43,868 bases of DNA from Elusimicrobiota bacterium (GTDB taxonomy: Bacteria > Elusimicrobiota > UBA8919). The stretch is from assembly GCA_028718185.1 (NCBI GenBank), contig JAQUMH010000015.1, positions 1-43,868 of the forward strand. Reading direction: 5' to 3'. A program made the translations under genes and the position numbers. The notes beneath the pieces are model-generated. The model was not told where the DNA came from. It made no database searches and worked only from the letters and a program-made list of their open reading frames with translations. Each line of letters starts with the position of its first letter. Within the stretch, counting starts at the first letter, position 1. Positions 1-10,492 of this stretch are shown here, in pieces.

Positions 1-1516
1 GTTCTACTACTATGCTTATGTAATTGAAATTACCGCAATCAGCGGCACTGCCGGACTCCATTACTAACTTCATTACCTGAGTGCCGGCTGTTAAAGGGAT
101 TGATTGGGCTAATAATACATCGCTCCAACTGGTCCAACTGACAGTAGGAATTCGGACGGATTCTGTTTTACAGTATGCCGCTTCATTATGTTTCCCGAAT
201 TCAAGATGTAAAAGTCCGCCTAGTCCGCTGCCGCCACGCGCGCCTCGCAAGATTATCCTGTATTCGTTATTCTTTGGCACGTTTATTGTATATTCCAGCC
301 ACTCACCGGGTTTTGTCCAGCCTACATAATACCCGCCACCGGTATCTGTGCAATTACCCATATCTACATATTCTGTTGTCCTGTATGAACCACCTTGATT
401 ATCCCAGGTAGTATCATAATATGCTTCATTCTGGCCTGAACCGGCGGACATCATATCAAAATTCTCTGCCTCTATTTTTGTAGGTGTACTCGTACTGGAA
501 GTTATCGACCATGGAACACCTGCAGGGTATGCCTGCTGGGTGCCGCCCCAGATATATCTTATTTTATCACCTGCTGTTGCGCCCGGTGTGGTGTCGTTCG
601 GCCACATTGAGGCGAGCTGACCGAATCTGCCAAATGTGAATACACGGACAGAATGACCAACAGACTTTGCCCATTTAAGCTGGTCAAAAATTGCCTGGTT
701 CCAACAGGTAGGACTGTTCCAATTTGGATACTGGACCTCACAAGCACTCAATAGAGTCGTCCATGTCAAAAATACGCTTGAAAAAACTTCAAGATTTGGA
801 AGCCTTGACTGCCATACTGAAAAATTATTCTGAAAGTCCGAGAGAGTTTGATTGTTGTTTTGAATTTCATATGCATTGAATAATTTGTTCGCGTTTATGT
901 AGGCAGTATCAATTCCGACTCCCCAAACCCCGGATTCAGAATTACTAGCGCAATTAAATGACCACACGAAGGTATTGGGCTGGTCAGTGGGTTTATATTG
1001 GGAAATTACATTTTTACACTTCGTGAAAAAACTATTAGTGAACGCTCGCCATGCGGCACCACCATCAGGTGGTATGCCGCCTGCGTGCGGCTCTTCCATT
1101 TCTATACCATCAAGAGTTGGATACCTTTGTAATAACCAAGCCAGGTCTGAAAGAAACAGGTTTTGTGCAGAAACACTGTTTTTAAAGGCATCACGATCGC
1201 CACCGGTATATTTATTCATGTTCATAAATAGATATGTTTTTATACCTTTTGAGTGAGCATAAACTATTCCGTCACCAATATAATCCGGCTCACCATTTTT
1301 TACACCAGCTATATAGGATGGAATTAAACCGGGTGAAATTGAATCTACGCCACAGTATGCTGCATAATCAATGTCGGAGTTTAATAGAGATAAATCACTC
1401 CAGTTATGTATTGCTCCTCTATTGAAACTTAGTGTTGCTGATAATGTTTTCGCTGTAATAATGCTTATTAATATCAGACCTGTAAATAATAAAAATAATT
1501 TAATGGGTTTAGTCAT
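1..1516 (-). CDS. Secreted TIM-barrel-like glycosidase with CBM6 (3' end outside window)
   Basis: An uninterrupted frame of 505 codons runs from an ATG at 1516 off the left edge, so the C-terminus is missing. Residues 1-27 form a signal peptide (short basic start, then hydrophobic LLFTGLILISIIT, ending near LSA). Residues about 28-320 look like an alpha/beta barrel glycoside hydrolase. A strand-end motif DGIEMEEPH near residue 137 supplies candidate catalytic acids, and YAHSKGIKTYLFMN precedes it. I cannot name the GH family. From about residue 323 a CBM6 begins (TQQAYPAGVPW, IEAENFD, KPGEWLEYTINV, CGNFNYI), closely like the CBM6 modules of the giant exoproteins. It lies 113 nt downstream of exoprotein A on the same strand, with only a palindromic repeat between, so it may be the third gene of that transcript. 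No strong Shine-Dalgarno is visible. Barrel identity is moderately sure, CBM6 is sure. Confidence 0.85.
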   Translation of the reverse strand, partial: MTKPIKLFLLFTGLILISIITAKTLSATLSFNRGAIHNWSDLSLLNSDIDYAAYCGVDSISPGLIPSYIAGVKNGEPDYIGDGIVYAHSKGIKTYLFMNMNKYTGGDRDAFKNSVSAQNLFLSDLAWLLQRYPTLDGIEMEEPHAGGIPPDGGAAWRAFTNSFFTKCKNVISQYKPTDQPNTFVWSFNCASNSESGVWGVGIDTAYINANKLFNAYEIQNNNQTLSDFQNNFSVWQSRLPNLEVFSSVFLTWTTLLSACEVQYPNWNSPTCWNQAIFDQLKWAKSVGHSVRVFTFGRFGQLASMWPNDTTPGATAGDKIRYIWGGTQQAYPAGVPWSITSSTSTPTKIEAENFDMMSAGSGQNEAYYDTTWDNQGGSYRTTEYVDMGNCTDTGGGYYVGWTKPGEWLEYTINVPKNNEYRIILRGARGGSGLGGLLHLEFGKHNEAAYCKTESVRIPTVSWTSWSDVLLAQSIPLTAGTQVMKLVMESGSAADCGNFNYISIVVE

Positions 1517-1534
1517 AAATTTATATCAATGTTT

Positions 1535-1607
1535 TAGGGTTATAGAGTTTGTAGAGTTCTAGAGTCGTAGACCCTAAAACACCATAACCCAATAGCTCTA
1601 TAACTCT
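1535..1607. repeat. Palindromic TAGAGTT-unit repeat, copy 1
   Basis: The left half is built of imperfect 7-8 nt units of the type TAGAGTTN. The right half carries the complements (CCATAACCC, CTCTATAACTC), so the whole can fold as a hairpin. It lies just after the stop of exoprotein A. Related copies occur at 13011, 25590, 27201 and 29080, mostly at the 3' ends of exoprotein genes. It could act as a terminator or RNA-stabilising element, or be a small non-autonomous mobile repeat. Confidence 0.7.
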
Positions 1608-1629
1608 TCTCTTATTTTATTAATCATAC

Positions 1630-4600
1630 TTATTTAATTAATCCTATCTTACCTGTCTTCTTGTTACCGGCAGCGTCTTCTACCTGATAAATATATATTC
1701 CTCTGCCTACTTTATCACCATCGTCATTTTTACCATCCCACTCGAGCCAGCCAAGATTACCAAAATCTATCTCTTTAAGTTCCCGGGCTAATCTTCCAGC
1801 TACACTATACAATCTCATGATGCTATTCATTGGTAAATTAATTATCTTTAGCTTACCTTGGATAGCTGTATCTGGATTATACGGGTTAGGATAGATTTTA
1901 ATATTACTTAAATCCGCAGATACATAACTACCTAATATACGATATGTTGAAAAATGTTTCACCGTTGCAGTTACTGTCCTGTTTGTTTTATCTACTGTCT
2001 GAACGCCCGATGCTAAATCCCAATCTGTCCCGGTCCAGTAGTAGATTCTAAGTCCATCTTCGTTTAAAGTCCCTATATCCGATGCTGTATATGGTATAGT
2101 TATGTTAACTGCACGTGTAAATGTCTGGTTTTGAAGTATTGGCGCATTTTCAGCACCATATGTCAACTCACCAAAATCATAACATATCGGATTAACTGTG
2201 TTAACATATTTCATTGTGTTCTTTACTACTGGTGCTGCACTCGTCTTTATTGACGCAAGATACTTATTTGCGGACAGGACCCCTGTAGGTATTAGTATCT
2301 TTAGTCCATTAGTACCTCGTATTAAACCACCCTGGTAACCTACTAACTTTGATATATACATATCATTGAAATTTACCACTATCGGTGCTGTTACATCACC
2401 GGTTAGTTCTACAGTATTTATATCACTACGGAACGGGATTGAAACCTCTTTCTCACCTGCATCTGCCCCAATTAACGTTGAATCTGTTGTATCCAGGACA
2501 CTACTCTTGTTGTTTTTTGTTGTAAGTGTTACTGTCCCTGTGTAATCGGTTGCTAAACTATTCTCATCTACATTGTAAACCTGCAACTTAAACTTCAAAC
2601 TCGAAGATGCCGATGCGCCTACCTTGGTCGTGGTTGTCCCATCATCATAGTAATAAGTATATATTCTGTGTTTTATGTTATATGTCTTAAAACTATATTG
2701 TGCTGATTCTGCAAGGTTACTAGATGTATCCCGGCTGTAGACCTTGTAATAATAGGTTTTGTTTTTCAGTAATCCATTAATGGGGACACTGTGTAGTCTA
2801 TTCATGTTGGTATCTAATGTCGTTAGAGTGCCTAATGCAGTTGTAGTTCCATATGCTACCTGCGAATCTGAGTTCTCATCGGTTGTCCATGTTAGGACTG
2901 CATTGTTTAGTTTTACTCCGGCACGGACATCGCTTATTACCGGTGGATTAGGATCATTAGATATTGTTGTAAAACTGTAATCTCCGGTTGTTGTTGTGTT
3001 GCCATTCATATCAACTGACACCATTCTGTAGTGATAGACTGTGTTCTCAGTAAGACCGCTTAGCGTAACACTGTGGGTGTATACACCACTGGTATCTGAT
3101 AATGTTGTTGTGTTACTATACGGTAGTATTGTTCCATATTGTACCTGACTGTTCGCAGGTTCATTTGTTGTCCATGTTATCACTGTTCCACTGCCGGTTA
3201 TGTTAGTTGGTATTACTGCACTTACTACCGGTGGTGTCGTATCGGGAGTTAGTCTTATTAATTTAACATAATTTAAATTACCATTACCAGCTGCACTGCC
3301 AGTTTCCATGACTAACTTCATTATCTGATTGCCTTGAGTAAGCGTTACTGAATCTGCAACTGTTACATCTGTCCATGTCTGCCATCCCCCTGTCGCCGGT
3401 ACACTTACTGATGGTGTTGTTCTATATGGTACTGTGTTATGATCTCCGAATTCAAGATGTATGGGGTTTGCGCTTGATGTTCCATTTGCTCCTCTTAGTA
3501 TTATTTTGTAATCAGCACTCTCATTAACATTTACACTGTATTCTAACCATTCGGTGGGTGCTGTATATTCCACATCGTATCCACTACCTGCATCGGTGCA
3601 ATTCGCTATATCTACTGCTTCGGTTGTCCTGTATTTGTTGGGAGTGTTGCCAGGTGTTGTATCATTATATGTCTCACCAGACGCAGAACCAGTTGTTACC
3701 ATATCGTAATTTTCTAATTCTATAGTTGTTATTCCTGTTATTATCTGCCACGGGTTCCCGTTGTTTCCATATGACTGTTGCGTTGAAATGTTTGTTATCA
3801 CATATGCCACGCTATTTACAGAACTGTCTGTCATAGTATCTTTGAACGCACGTGCTCGGACTGTTGCACTTGCAGTTAATGTAAATGGTGCAGAATATAG
3901 CGTTGACGATAACGTCGGGTCTGTTCCATCTGTTGTATATCTTATTGGCGCTCCACTGGTTGCACAATCAAGAGTTACTATAACAGAGCCTGCGTAAGTT
4001 CCTGCACTCGGGCTGATTGTTGGTGTTGCTACGGTATTAGGTGTTTCAGCACTTATTCTTATTAATTTTATGTAATTAAAATTACCACAGCCAGTTGCTG
4101 CACTGGTCTCAAGAACTAACTTCATTATCTGGTTGCCTGCGGTAAGCGTTACGCTAGGTGAAAGTGTTACATCAGTCCATGTCCCCCATCCACCTGTTGG
4201 TGGTACGCTTACTGATGTTGTTTTAATATACGGTGCTACATTATGCTGACCAAATTCAAGGTGTACGGGACCTCCGTTACTTGTCAGACCACTGGCTCCC
4301 CTAAGTATTATTTTATAGTCGCCACCTTGATTAACATTTATACTGTATTCCAGCCACTCGCCAGGTTTTGTATATCCTATAAGATATCCACCATCAGTGT
4401 CAGTGCATGTCTGCAAATCTACATCTTCTGTTGTTCTAAGTGTATTTTTAGTGTCTGCTTGGCCATGTGTTGTATCATGATATGCTTCTCCTTCACCAAT
4501 GCCGGTTGTTAGCATATCGTAATTTTCTGACTGTATTATTGTTTCACTTAACAAAGTACTTGATATCAACCACGGAGTACCTGCTGGAGTGTTTCCATAT

Positions 4601-7600
4601 GACTGCTGGGGTGAAACAGAAGCGTCGGTTATTGTTACCATTTTTGGTGCTGACATCGCCGTAGTATTATTATTATCGGTTGCTTTCGCTGTTATACTAT
4701 AACTCCCTGCAGCAACATTATTCCATGCAAACTCATAAGGCGAACTGGTATCTGTTCCAAGCCATGAAGCACCATTGTAAAAATCTACTTGTTTAATACC
4801 GTTACTGCTGGATGCGTCTACTTTTATTGTTAAAGCAGCAGGCGGATTACTGCCATTTATAACATCTATTGTATTTATGTTTACAGTCGGTGGTTGTGAA
4901 ATGGCTGTATTAAGAATCCTCAATGCTATATCTTCACACGCAACCGGGGGAGTAGTCATTAACTTGTTACCTCCAGGGTGTGTAAATGTTTCGTCTGTAT
5001 TAGATGGATTTCCTGTCAAAGTATCGACCCACTCAGCTTTATAACTACCTGCCGGTAGATTAACATTAAAGGTACTAGATGCAGAAATTTTTTGATTTGC
5101 AGGTAGAGTATATCCAACAGGTGCTGGTAGCGGTATTGAAAGAGTTTTTGATAAATAAATAGCATATTGCTGGCCAGTCTGAACCAATGCCCGCACACCT
5201 ACTCCAGATGGGAGTGATGTTACAACTGAATTATTAGGCTCCATATTTACAAAACCGAATTTATTCATAAAGTCATTCAAAACTTTCATTTGAGTACGGA
5301 AGGCTGGACCTCCTCCTCCGATGGTGAATGAGTCGTTCGGTTTAGTGAAGAACGCCGAACGGGATGTAAGCGGAGGTAGAGGAGGAACATTTGTCCCACT
5401 TTCATCATTAGGGGTGAATGTTATGTCAAGCATGTTAAATACTGCACCACCAGCCAACATCCATCTCCATGCTCCAGGGCGATATGCGGCATCAGGCCAG
5501 CCTTTATATGTACCTTCATCCATTATCATGGGTTTATTTTGATCGGAGTATGTTCCCGGTATATTTGGATCATCACTATCCCATGTAAGAACAGTCACAT
5601 TCGAAAGGATAGTAGATTTATCTAAAGTATGATTTTGAGAAATAAGGTGTTTTTTAGGAAGGGCTGCTTCTGTCACGGTAATTGTAGAAATAATGTAAGA
5701 ATCAAATATAGTTGACATAGTACCTTTGTTAGTTAAACTATAATTGATAGTAGGCTCAATACTCGGCTGATAAATGACATTGTTATATTCATTCAGTCGC
5801 CTAACTACTTCAGCTACCATTTTACCCATATAGGGCGTTAAACCGCCATTGCGCAAACCGTCACCGCTAATATCATCATGCGCAGCGTTACTGCTAACAT
5901 CCCAAACGCTATTCTGACCATCAGAAGTGTAAGATGCAATATTTCCCACACCGTTGATATTATTATTTACATTCATTGGAGAGCGGAACCACATAATATT
6001 AGGTGGAACGCTTTTTACGTTGCTAGTCATCCAAAAAGGACAGAAAAAGGTAATTTCTACTATTATATTCCGATCACTGGCCCCTTTAACAAAATCCTTG
6101 AGACGGCTAAAATAGTTTTCATCCCACTTGGATAGGTCAAACTTGCGACTGTTTGAATCATTCGCAAATCCAGTATCAGCAGGATTAGTACTTCTTGCCC
6201 AAGGACAGATAAAGCCATTGTTAGTTGGACCAAGGGTATTATTATCGATATTCCAGTAATGAAAATTATCTGTAGCTATATTCTGTGCCGGCTCAATATA
6301 TGGTCCGGAAAATATGCGGACATAATTAAGTCCGTCAGCCTGGAGTGTATTCAAATATGTTGCAGTGGAAAAATCAAGATTAAGGACTGCACCGTAATGT
6401 TCGTTAGAACCAATTAATATTGTTGGTTTATCTTTATATAAAAAGTAATGTGGATTGGTAGTATGAACTGTTATCGGTTCTGATAATGATGCAGGTTTTT
6501 TCTCTGCATCTCTCGGTATCACATTCAAATCTCTCCATGATGATTCTATTGTCTTTGATGTTGTTGTTAAATCTTTGCTTTCTGCAAACCCTATTGTATA
6601 GTATGCAGGGAGAGCTGGATTCAAATATCCTGTTACCGGACTATTTGTTCTGCCAAAACCAAATACTGTCAAATTACCATATGAAAGAGCAGGATTAGAC
6701 TTATAATATATATCTTTATTAGTATCATCCTGATGATTTACTAAAAATAAACTGCGGTTTAAAGTACCATCCGCAAAATATATCCACTCCGGATTTGGTA
6801 TATCAGAGTTAAAAAGACTTTTACTTTCATAATCTTCATATTCTCCGGAAAAATGTTTGATGCCATCTGACATATATAAATAATCCGCTGTGCCGGCAGT
6901 ATCAAATGTTCCACCTATGTTTCCTTCATATAAGAACGAGTATGCATTGGGATATTTTGTCATTGTCATCTTTGCATACTCAGGATATATATCCCACGTG
7001 CATCCCCATAAACCATCATTGCTATCGGATTTAATTTTCACTTTCAATGGTCCCTGACTCACTATGGAACTTGCGCTAATTGTCTCGTCCGGATGGAAAG
7101 GTCTAATATTAGGTATACCTCGGAATTTTTGTGGCTGAGTGGTTTGATAATCTATCCAGTCATTACCAGCAATATCATTCATGCTTGAAAAAGCAGCTCC
7201 TTTTTTTGAATAATAATATGTTCCCCGACCTGTTACTATTTTAAAACAGTCCTTTCCCTCATCTTGGACATTATCTGTTAGTGTTATTTGCGGTGTTACT
7301 GTATAAACAGTTTCTGGACCTGTGTTAAAATATATATGATAATATCTTGTTGCATTTGCTGTTGTCATATTATCCATAATAAAAACAAGTGTACCAGCCG
7401 CATTAGTAGTTGCATTATATGTGCTTGATTGGTCAAACTGGAACGGAACTGTATTCTTTGCTGTTCCATCTCCAAGCACTTCTACCACCCGGATAGAACC
7501 GGGATCAAATGTTCCACTTGCACTAAGTCCAGTTAGTAATTCTGTAAAATTGATAGCTATCTCAACAGGCTTGTTGGTCCTTTCATATGCTCCTGCCTGG

Positions 7601-9318
7601 ACATCTACACCAAACCGATAATTAAAATCTTCACTCCACCAACCACCAACCGGTTTACCTCCTCCAACGGTTATACTAATAGGATTTGATGTCGTTACGT
7701 TTCCACTATTATCTGTCGCTTTTACTGTAAGCACATAACTACCTGCTTGTACATTTAACCATGTATAAGTATATGGGAATACAGTATCTTCTCCGATTTT
7801 ATAAGTACCATTGTAAAAAAATTCTACCTTGCTTATAGTACCATCAGAATCAGTTGCTGTTGCATTTATAGTTATAGTTGCTGGTGCTGAATATGTTGCA
7901 TTATTAGTCGGACTTGTTATACTCGCGGTAGGTATACCTTGAGTATTATATTTCACTAATATCACCGGTCCTGGCCAGTTTACTTCAGCAGCATGATGCT
8001 GTGTGGGAGTATCAGTATAAAGGGATTTAATGTAAAATGTGTTTTTACCAGTGTCACCTATACCTCCTTTTAAGACACTAAGAGGTGTAATATCCATAGT
8101 ATCAAAAGTGTAATCTGGAGCAGGAGATGTGTTGTAATTTACCTGATTACCAAACGTATTTGATAACATTGTATTATTAATTCCCACTTCACGACTCGTA
8201 GTATGACCTGACTCTCCTGCACCACCCCATGTAGGAACAATAAGTTTTGCTTCTTTTATATTAGTCATTGAATCGCTAATATTAATATCACATGTCTTTA
8301 TAACATTCCCACTGGAACTAAAACTTTCCGGAACGTTCTTTGCAGAATATAGTTTTACGGAGTAATTTCTGCTGGAAAATGTAGGATTAACTGTATTTGT
8401 GATAAAGCACATACCATCTTTACCAACTATACGAGCTACTACCTTAATTGGCTCATCCTGGTCCGGTATCCAAGCAGTATTCCATGGTACTGAATAAGAA
8501 GGACCAGTAATAGATGTGCCTATATGTTTATCAAGTATACCGTTTCTACATATATAATGCCAGTTTTGAAAACGACCATCGCCTTCCCAATTAAAATCTT
8601 TATACCATCCTATATAGTTTACTGAGCTTATTCCAGCTGAATATGTGTCTACATTGGCAGTGAAAGTTTGAGTATCACCGTTTTGAACCACTGATATAGT
8701 TCCTGTAGGATGAAGTTTTTTTGAACCATCATAATAGACACGCACTGTAAATGAATATACCCAGTAGTGTGGATAGCCCCACGCCGGCTGTTGTGTGGCC
8801 CAAAATTGAATTTTATTATCAGTCCCTACGTGTAACGAGGATGGTGAAATTTCTATCGGTACTGTAGAATATAATGTTCTAAGATAATAAATAGACCTAG
8901 CGGCTGATATAGTCTGAGTGGGTGTACTAACAGGTAGTGGTAAAGGTTTCCAGTCGAGATCACTTGCGCTATTTACACGTATCCTTTCCTCTGTAGTACC
9001 ATAATGTCCCCCCCACATAGTTACATATACTTCTGCTTTTATTGCATCTTGAAGGTCACCTGTACCTATAGTTACATACAAATCAGTTGGTGGCTTATTA
9101 TTATTACATAAATTTGCTTGTACTGGATTTGTATCACAACCATAAGTTAAAATTTGCCCTAGAATACCTAATTTACCATAGGTATTTGGTTTTGCCGTAA
9201 AATCTTTGTAAATATCACCAGGAGTAAAATCCGCATAACCCGTTGCTGCTTGTGATACTGTACTTAAACCTAACATCACTACTGCAAACATCATACACCA
9301 TCTGATAATCTTACCCAT
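1630..9318 (-). CDS. Giant exoprotein A: apiosidase/DUF4038-like glycoside hydrolase with CBM6 modules and FlgD-like tail
   Basis: The start is the ATG at 9318, after GGGAGG. It begins MGKIIRWCMMF, as in the paralogues; the longer frame to 9387 adds 23 residues before the signal peptide. Length is 2562 aa. Order: signal peptide (to about 24); N-terminal beta-rich region shared with B and D (25-455); bacterial Ig-like domain (460-552); unrecognised domain shared with B and D (556-931); (beta/alpha)8 hydrolase (948-1471) starting TNPHYFLYKDKPTILIG; second Ig (1475-1562); CBM6 (1570-1757); chitobiase C-terminal-like repeat (1758-1842); CBM6 (1846-2024); two FN3-like domains (2026-2210); unrecognised beta domain (2211-2468); FlgD-like tail (2469-2562) with YPNPYNP and WDGKND. 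Candidate catalytic glutamates lie in SIEP (about 1187) and MDEGTY (about 1267). It follows PorV1. It probably cleaves plant or algal polysaccharide at the surface; the substrate is unknown. Confidence 0.9.
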   Translation of the reverse strand: MGKIIRWCMMFAVVMLGLSTVSQAATGYADFTPGDIYKDFTAKPNTYGKLGILGQILTYGCDTNPVQANLCNNNKPPTDLYVTIGTGDLQDAIKAEVYVTMWGGHYGTTEERIRVNSASDLDWKPLPLPVSTPTQTISAARSIYYLRTLYSTVPIEISPSSLHVGTDNKIQFWATQQPAWGYPHYWVYSFTVRVYYDGSKKLHPTGTISVVQNGDTQTFTANVDTYSAGISSVNYIGWYKDFNWEGDGRFQNWHYICRNGILDKHIGTSITGPSYSVPWNTAWIPDQDEPIKVVARIVGKDGMCFITNTVNPTFSSRNYSVKLYSAKNVPESFSSSGNVIKTCDINISDSMTNIKEAKLIVPTWGGAGESGHTTSREVGINNTMLSNTFGNQVNYNTSPAPDYTFDTMDITPLSVLKGGIGDTGKNTFYIKSLYTDTPTQHHAAEVNWPGPVILVKYNTQGIPTASITSPTNNATYSAPATITINATATDSDGTISKVEFFYNGTYKIGEDTVFPYTYTWLNVQAGSYVLTVKATDNSGNVTTSNPISITVGGGKPVGGWWSEDFNYRFGVDVQAGAYERTNKPVEIAINFTELLTGLSASGTFDPGSIRVVEVLGDGTAKNTVPFQFDQSSTYNATTNAAGTLVFIMDNMTTANATRYYHIYFNTGPETVYTVTPQITLTDNVQDEGKDCFKIVTGRGTYYYSKKGAAFSSMNDIAGNDWIDYQTTQPQKFRGIPNIRPFHPDETISASSIVSQGPLKVKIKSDSNDGLWGCTWDIYPEYAKMTMTKYPNAYSFLYEGNIGGTFDTAGTADYLYMSDGIKHFSGEYEDYESKSLFNSDIPNPEWIYFADGTLNRSLFLVNHQDDTNKDIYYKSNPALSYGNLTVFGFGRTNSPVTGYLNPALPAYYTIGFAESKDLTTTSKTIESSWRDLNVIPRDAEKKPASLSEPITVHTTNPHYFLYKDKPTILIGSNEHYGAVLNLDFSTATYLNTLQADGLNYVRIFSGPYIEPAQNIATDNFHYWNIDNNTLGPTNNGFICPWARSTNPADTGFANDSNSRKFDLSKWDENYFSRLKDFVKGASDRNIIVEITFFCPFWMTSNVKSVPPNIMWFRSPMNVNNNINGVGNIASYTSDGQNSVWDVSSNAAHDDISGDGLRNGGLTPYMGKMVAEVVRRLNEYNNVIYQPSIEPTINYSLTNKGTMSTIFDSYIISTITVTEAALPKKHLISQNHTLDKSTILSNVTVLTWDSDDPNIPGTYSDQNKPMIMDEGTYKGWPDAAYRPGAWRWMLAGGAVFNMLDITFTPNDESGTNVPPLPPLTSRSAFFTKPNDSFTIGGGGPAFRTQMKVLNDFMNKFGFVNMEPNNSVVTSLPSGVGVRALVQTGQQYAIYLSKTLSIPLPAPVGYTLPANQKISASSTFNVNLPAGSYKAEWVDTLTGNPSNTDETFTHPGGNKLMTTPPVACEDIALRILNTAISQPPTVNINTIDVINGSNPPAALTIKVDASSSNGIKQVDFYNGASWLGTDTSSPYEFAWNNVAAGSYSITAKATDNNNTTAMSAPKMVTITDASVSPQQSYGNTPAGTPWLISSTLLSETIIQSENYDMLTTGIGEGEAYHDTTHGQADTKNTLRTTEDVDLQTCTDTDGGYLIGYTKPGEWLEYSINVNQGGDYKIILRGASGLTSNGGPVHLEFGQHNVAPYIKTTSVSVPPTGGWGTWTDVTLSPSVTLTAGNQIMKLVLETSAATGCGNFNYIKLIRISAETPNTVATPTISPSAGTYAGSVIVTLDCATSGAPIRYTTDGTDPTLSSTLYSAPFTLTASATVRARAFKDTMTDSSVNSVAYVITNISTQQSYGNNGNPWQIITGITTIELENYDMVTTGSASGETYNDTTPGNTPNKYRTTEAVDIANCTDAGSGYDVEYTAPTEWLEYSVNVNESADYKIILRGANGTSSANPIHLEFGDHNTVPYRTTPSVSVPATGGWQTWTDVTVADSVTLTQGNQIMKLVMETGSAAGNGNLNYVKLIRLTPDTTPPVVSAVIPTNITGSGTVITWTTNEPANSQVQYGTILPYSNTTTLSDTSGVYTHSVTLSGLTENTVYHYRMVSVDMNGNTTTTGDYSFTTISNDPNPPVISDVRAGVKLNNAVLTWTTDENSDSQVAYGTTTALGTLTTLDTNMNRLHSVPINGLLKNKTYYYKVYSRDTSSNLAESAQYSFKTYNIKHRIYTYYYDDGTTTTKVGASASSSLKFKLQVYNVDENSLATDYTGTVTLTTKNNKSSVLDTTDSTLIGADAGEKEVSIPFRSDINTVELTGDVTAPIVVNFNDMYISKLVGYQGGLIRGTNGLKILIPTGVLSANKYLASIKTSAAPVVKNTMKYVNTVNPICYDFGELTYGAENAPILQNQTFTRAVNITIPYTASDIGTLNEDGLRIYYWTGTDWDLASGVQTVDKTNRTVTATVKHFSTYRILGSYVSADLSNIKIYPNPYNPDTAIQGKLKIINLPMNSIMRLYSVAGRLARELKEIDFGNLGWLEWDGKNDDGDKVGRGIYIYQVEDAAGNKKTGKIGLIK

Positions 9319-9380
9319 AATTTGTCCTCCCATCCTTCTATATATTTTATTCCTAATTTGGTTTGTTTTCATATTTATTG

Positions 9381-9397
9381 GCACCATAAGATGGTGC
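9381..9397. repeat. Short hairpin GCACCAT/ATGGTGC between PorV1 and exoprotein A
   Basis: A perfect 7-bp inverted repeat with loop AAG sits in the 163-nt spacer between PorV1 and the chosen start of exoprotein A. Almost the same hairpin recurs at 43720-43738. It has no T run, so a simple terminator is unlikely. A role in setting the ratio of PorV to exoprotein is possible but is inference. Confidence 0.5.
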
Positions 9398-9481
9398 AGC
9401 TACATCGGACATTGAACTTCTTTTTTAATCTTCTAATTAACTAATTCACTAATCCGCTTACCTGCTTACCCGCTCTGTCTC

Positions 9482-10432
9482 TTACTCTTTCCCTCCAAAC
9501 TTTATCCCTAGCGATACTCTGTGTGTATCGCCTAAATCTTTTGTAGGTATAAACGCATAATCTATATTGAATGTAGAACTTTCACCACTCATCTTAAATC
9601 CGCCGCCTAATGTGTATGTCTCTTCATCATATCCGAGCTTATAACCAGCACGAATTGCTACCATCTCGGCAACCACTAACTCTAAACCTATATTCTCTTT
9701 TGTGGTCGCACTGTCTAATTCATAATTAGCATCAGCTGCTACTGTAAGGTTGTTCTCTCCTTCAAATGCTGAGAACTTCTTGCCTAATCCTGCTTTTATA
9801 TTACCGGGTAAATTATCGCTGCCTACTTTACCGCCTATGTTCTGGACCGCTAACCCTAATTGTAATCCGCCTTTTACAGGCATATACTCTATTCCTAAAT
9901 CTAAGCCAAACCCCGATGCAGTGTCATTATCTATCTTCTGGCTTACCATTTTTAAACTACCACCTATGTTTATTGTCTCATCTACCTGTTTGCCGTAACT
10001 TATTGCGCCACCCATATCCTTCGCACTATAACTGCCTACACTGCCTACGGTATCATATGCGCCATTGACATCTTCTAATGTCTTGTCTATATTGCCATAA
10101 TTAAGGTACATTATCTGTAACCCTATTGTGGAGTCTTCACTAACAGGATGTCCGAGCGCTAAATATTCGTAATTTATTCCTTCAAAAAGCGATAAATGCA
10201 TAAATGAGAGTTCAGTTGAACTTACTGACCCTAACCCTGCCGGGTTCCAATATACGCTATTGACATCTTCAGCTACTGCTACTTGTGCGCCACCCATAGC
10301 TTCCTGTTTTGCACCTATACCTACTTTCAAAAACTCCATAGCTGAACTGCATACACCGGCTTGTAAATTACCTGTACATATAGTACCTACTACCATAATT
10401 GCCAACATTACTGAACTTAACATCTTACGCAT
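9482..10432 (-). CDS. PorV/PorQ-like outer-membrane beta-barrel protein 1 (UPF0164 family)
   Basis: A 316-aa protein with a signal peptide (MRKMLSSVMLAIMVVG, ending near LQAG) and the family signature: SSAMEFLKVGIGAKQEAMGG, then AEDVNSVYWNPAGLG. The rest is alternating beta-strand sequence ending in a short strand (VSLGIKFGG) typical of outer-membrane barrels. Family knowledge: PorV of type IX secretion is a barrel that carries cargo proteins with C-terminal sorting domains. AAAGGAGG lies 5 nt before the ATG. It is the first gene of a pair with exoprotein A, which ends in a FlgD-like tail. The region 9792-10353 is base-for-base identical to PorV2, a sign of recent duplication or gene conversion. 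A Cys replaces the Gly of PorV3-5 in GVCSSAM; it is not a proper lipobox. Confidence 0.88.
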   Translation of the reverse strand: MRKMLSSVMLAIMVVGTICTGNLQAGVCSSAMEFLKVGIGAKQEAMGGAQVAVAEDVNSVYWNPAGLGSVSSTELSFMHLSLFEGINYEYLALGHPVSEDSTIGLQIMYLNYGNIDKTLEDVNGAYDTVGSVGSYSAKDMGGAISYGKQVDETINIGGSLKMVSQKIDNDTASGFGLDLGIEYMPVKGGLQLGLAVQNIGGKVGSDNLPGNIKAGLGKKFSAFEGENNLTVAADANYELDSATTKENIGLELVVAEMVAIRAGYKLGYDEETYTLGGGFKMSGESSTFNIDYAFIPTKDLGDTHRVSLGIKFGGKE

Positions 10433-10492
10433 ATTGACCTCCTTTACTGCTGTTCTTATGTTCTTAAGTTCTTGAGTTCTTGAGTTGATGAT

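Noticed and set aside
9319-9387. N-terminal extension of exoprotein A (and the similar ones of C and D)
   Set aside because: It precedes the ribosome site and the conserved MGKI signal peptide; exoprotein B lacks it. Treated as untranslated.
9792-10353. Insertion sequence as the cause of the PorV1/PorV2 identity
   Set aside because: The tract lies wholly inside coding sequence and has no terminal inverted repeats or transposase.
9482-10432. PorV1 and PorV2 as lipoproteins because of the Cys in AGVCSSAM
   Set aside because: The residue before Cys is Val, and paralogues have Gly at the Cys position; this is not a lipobox.
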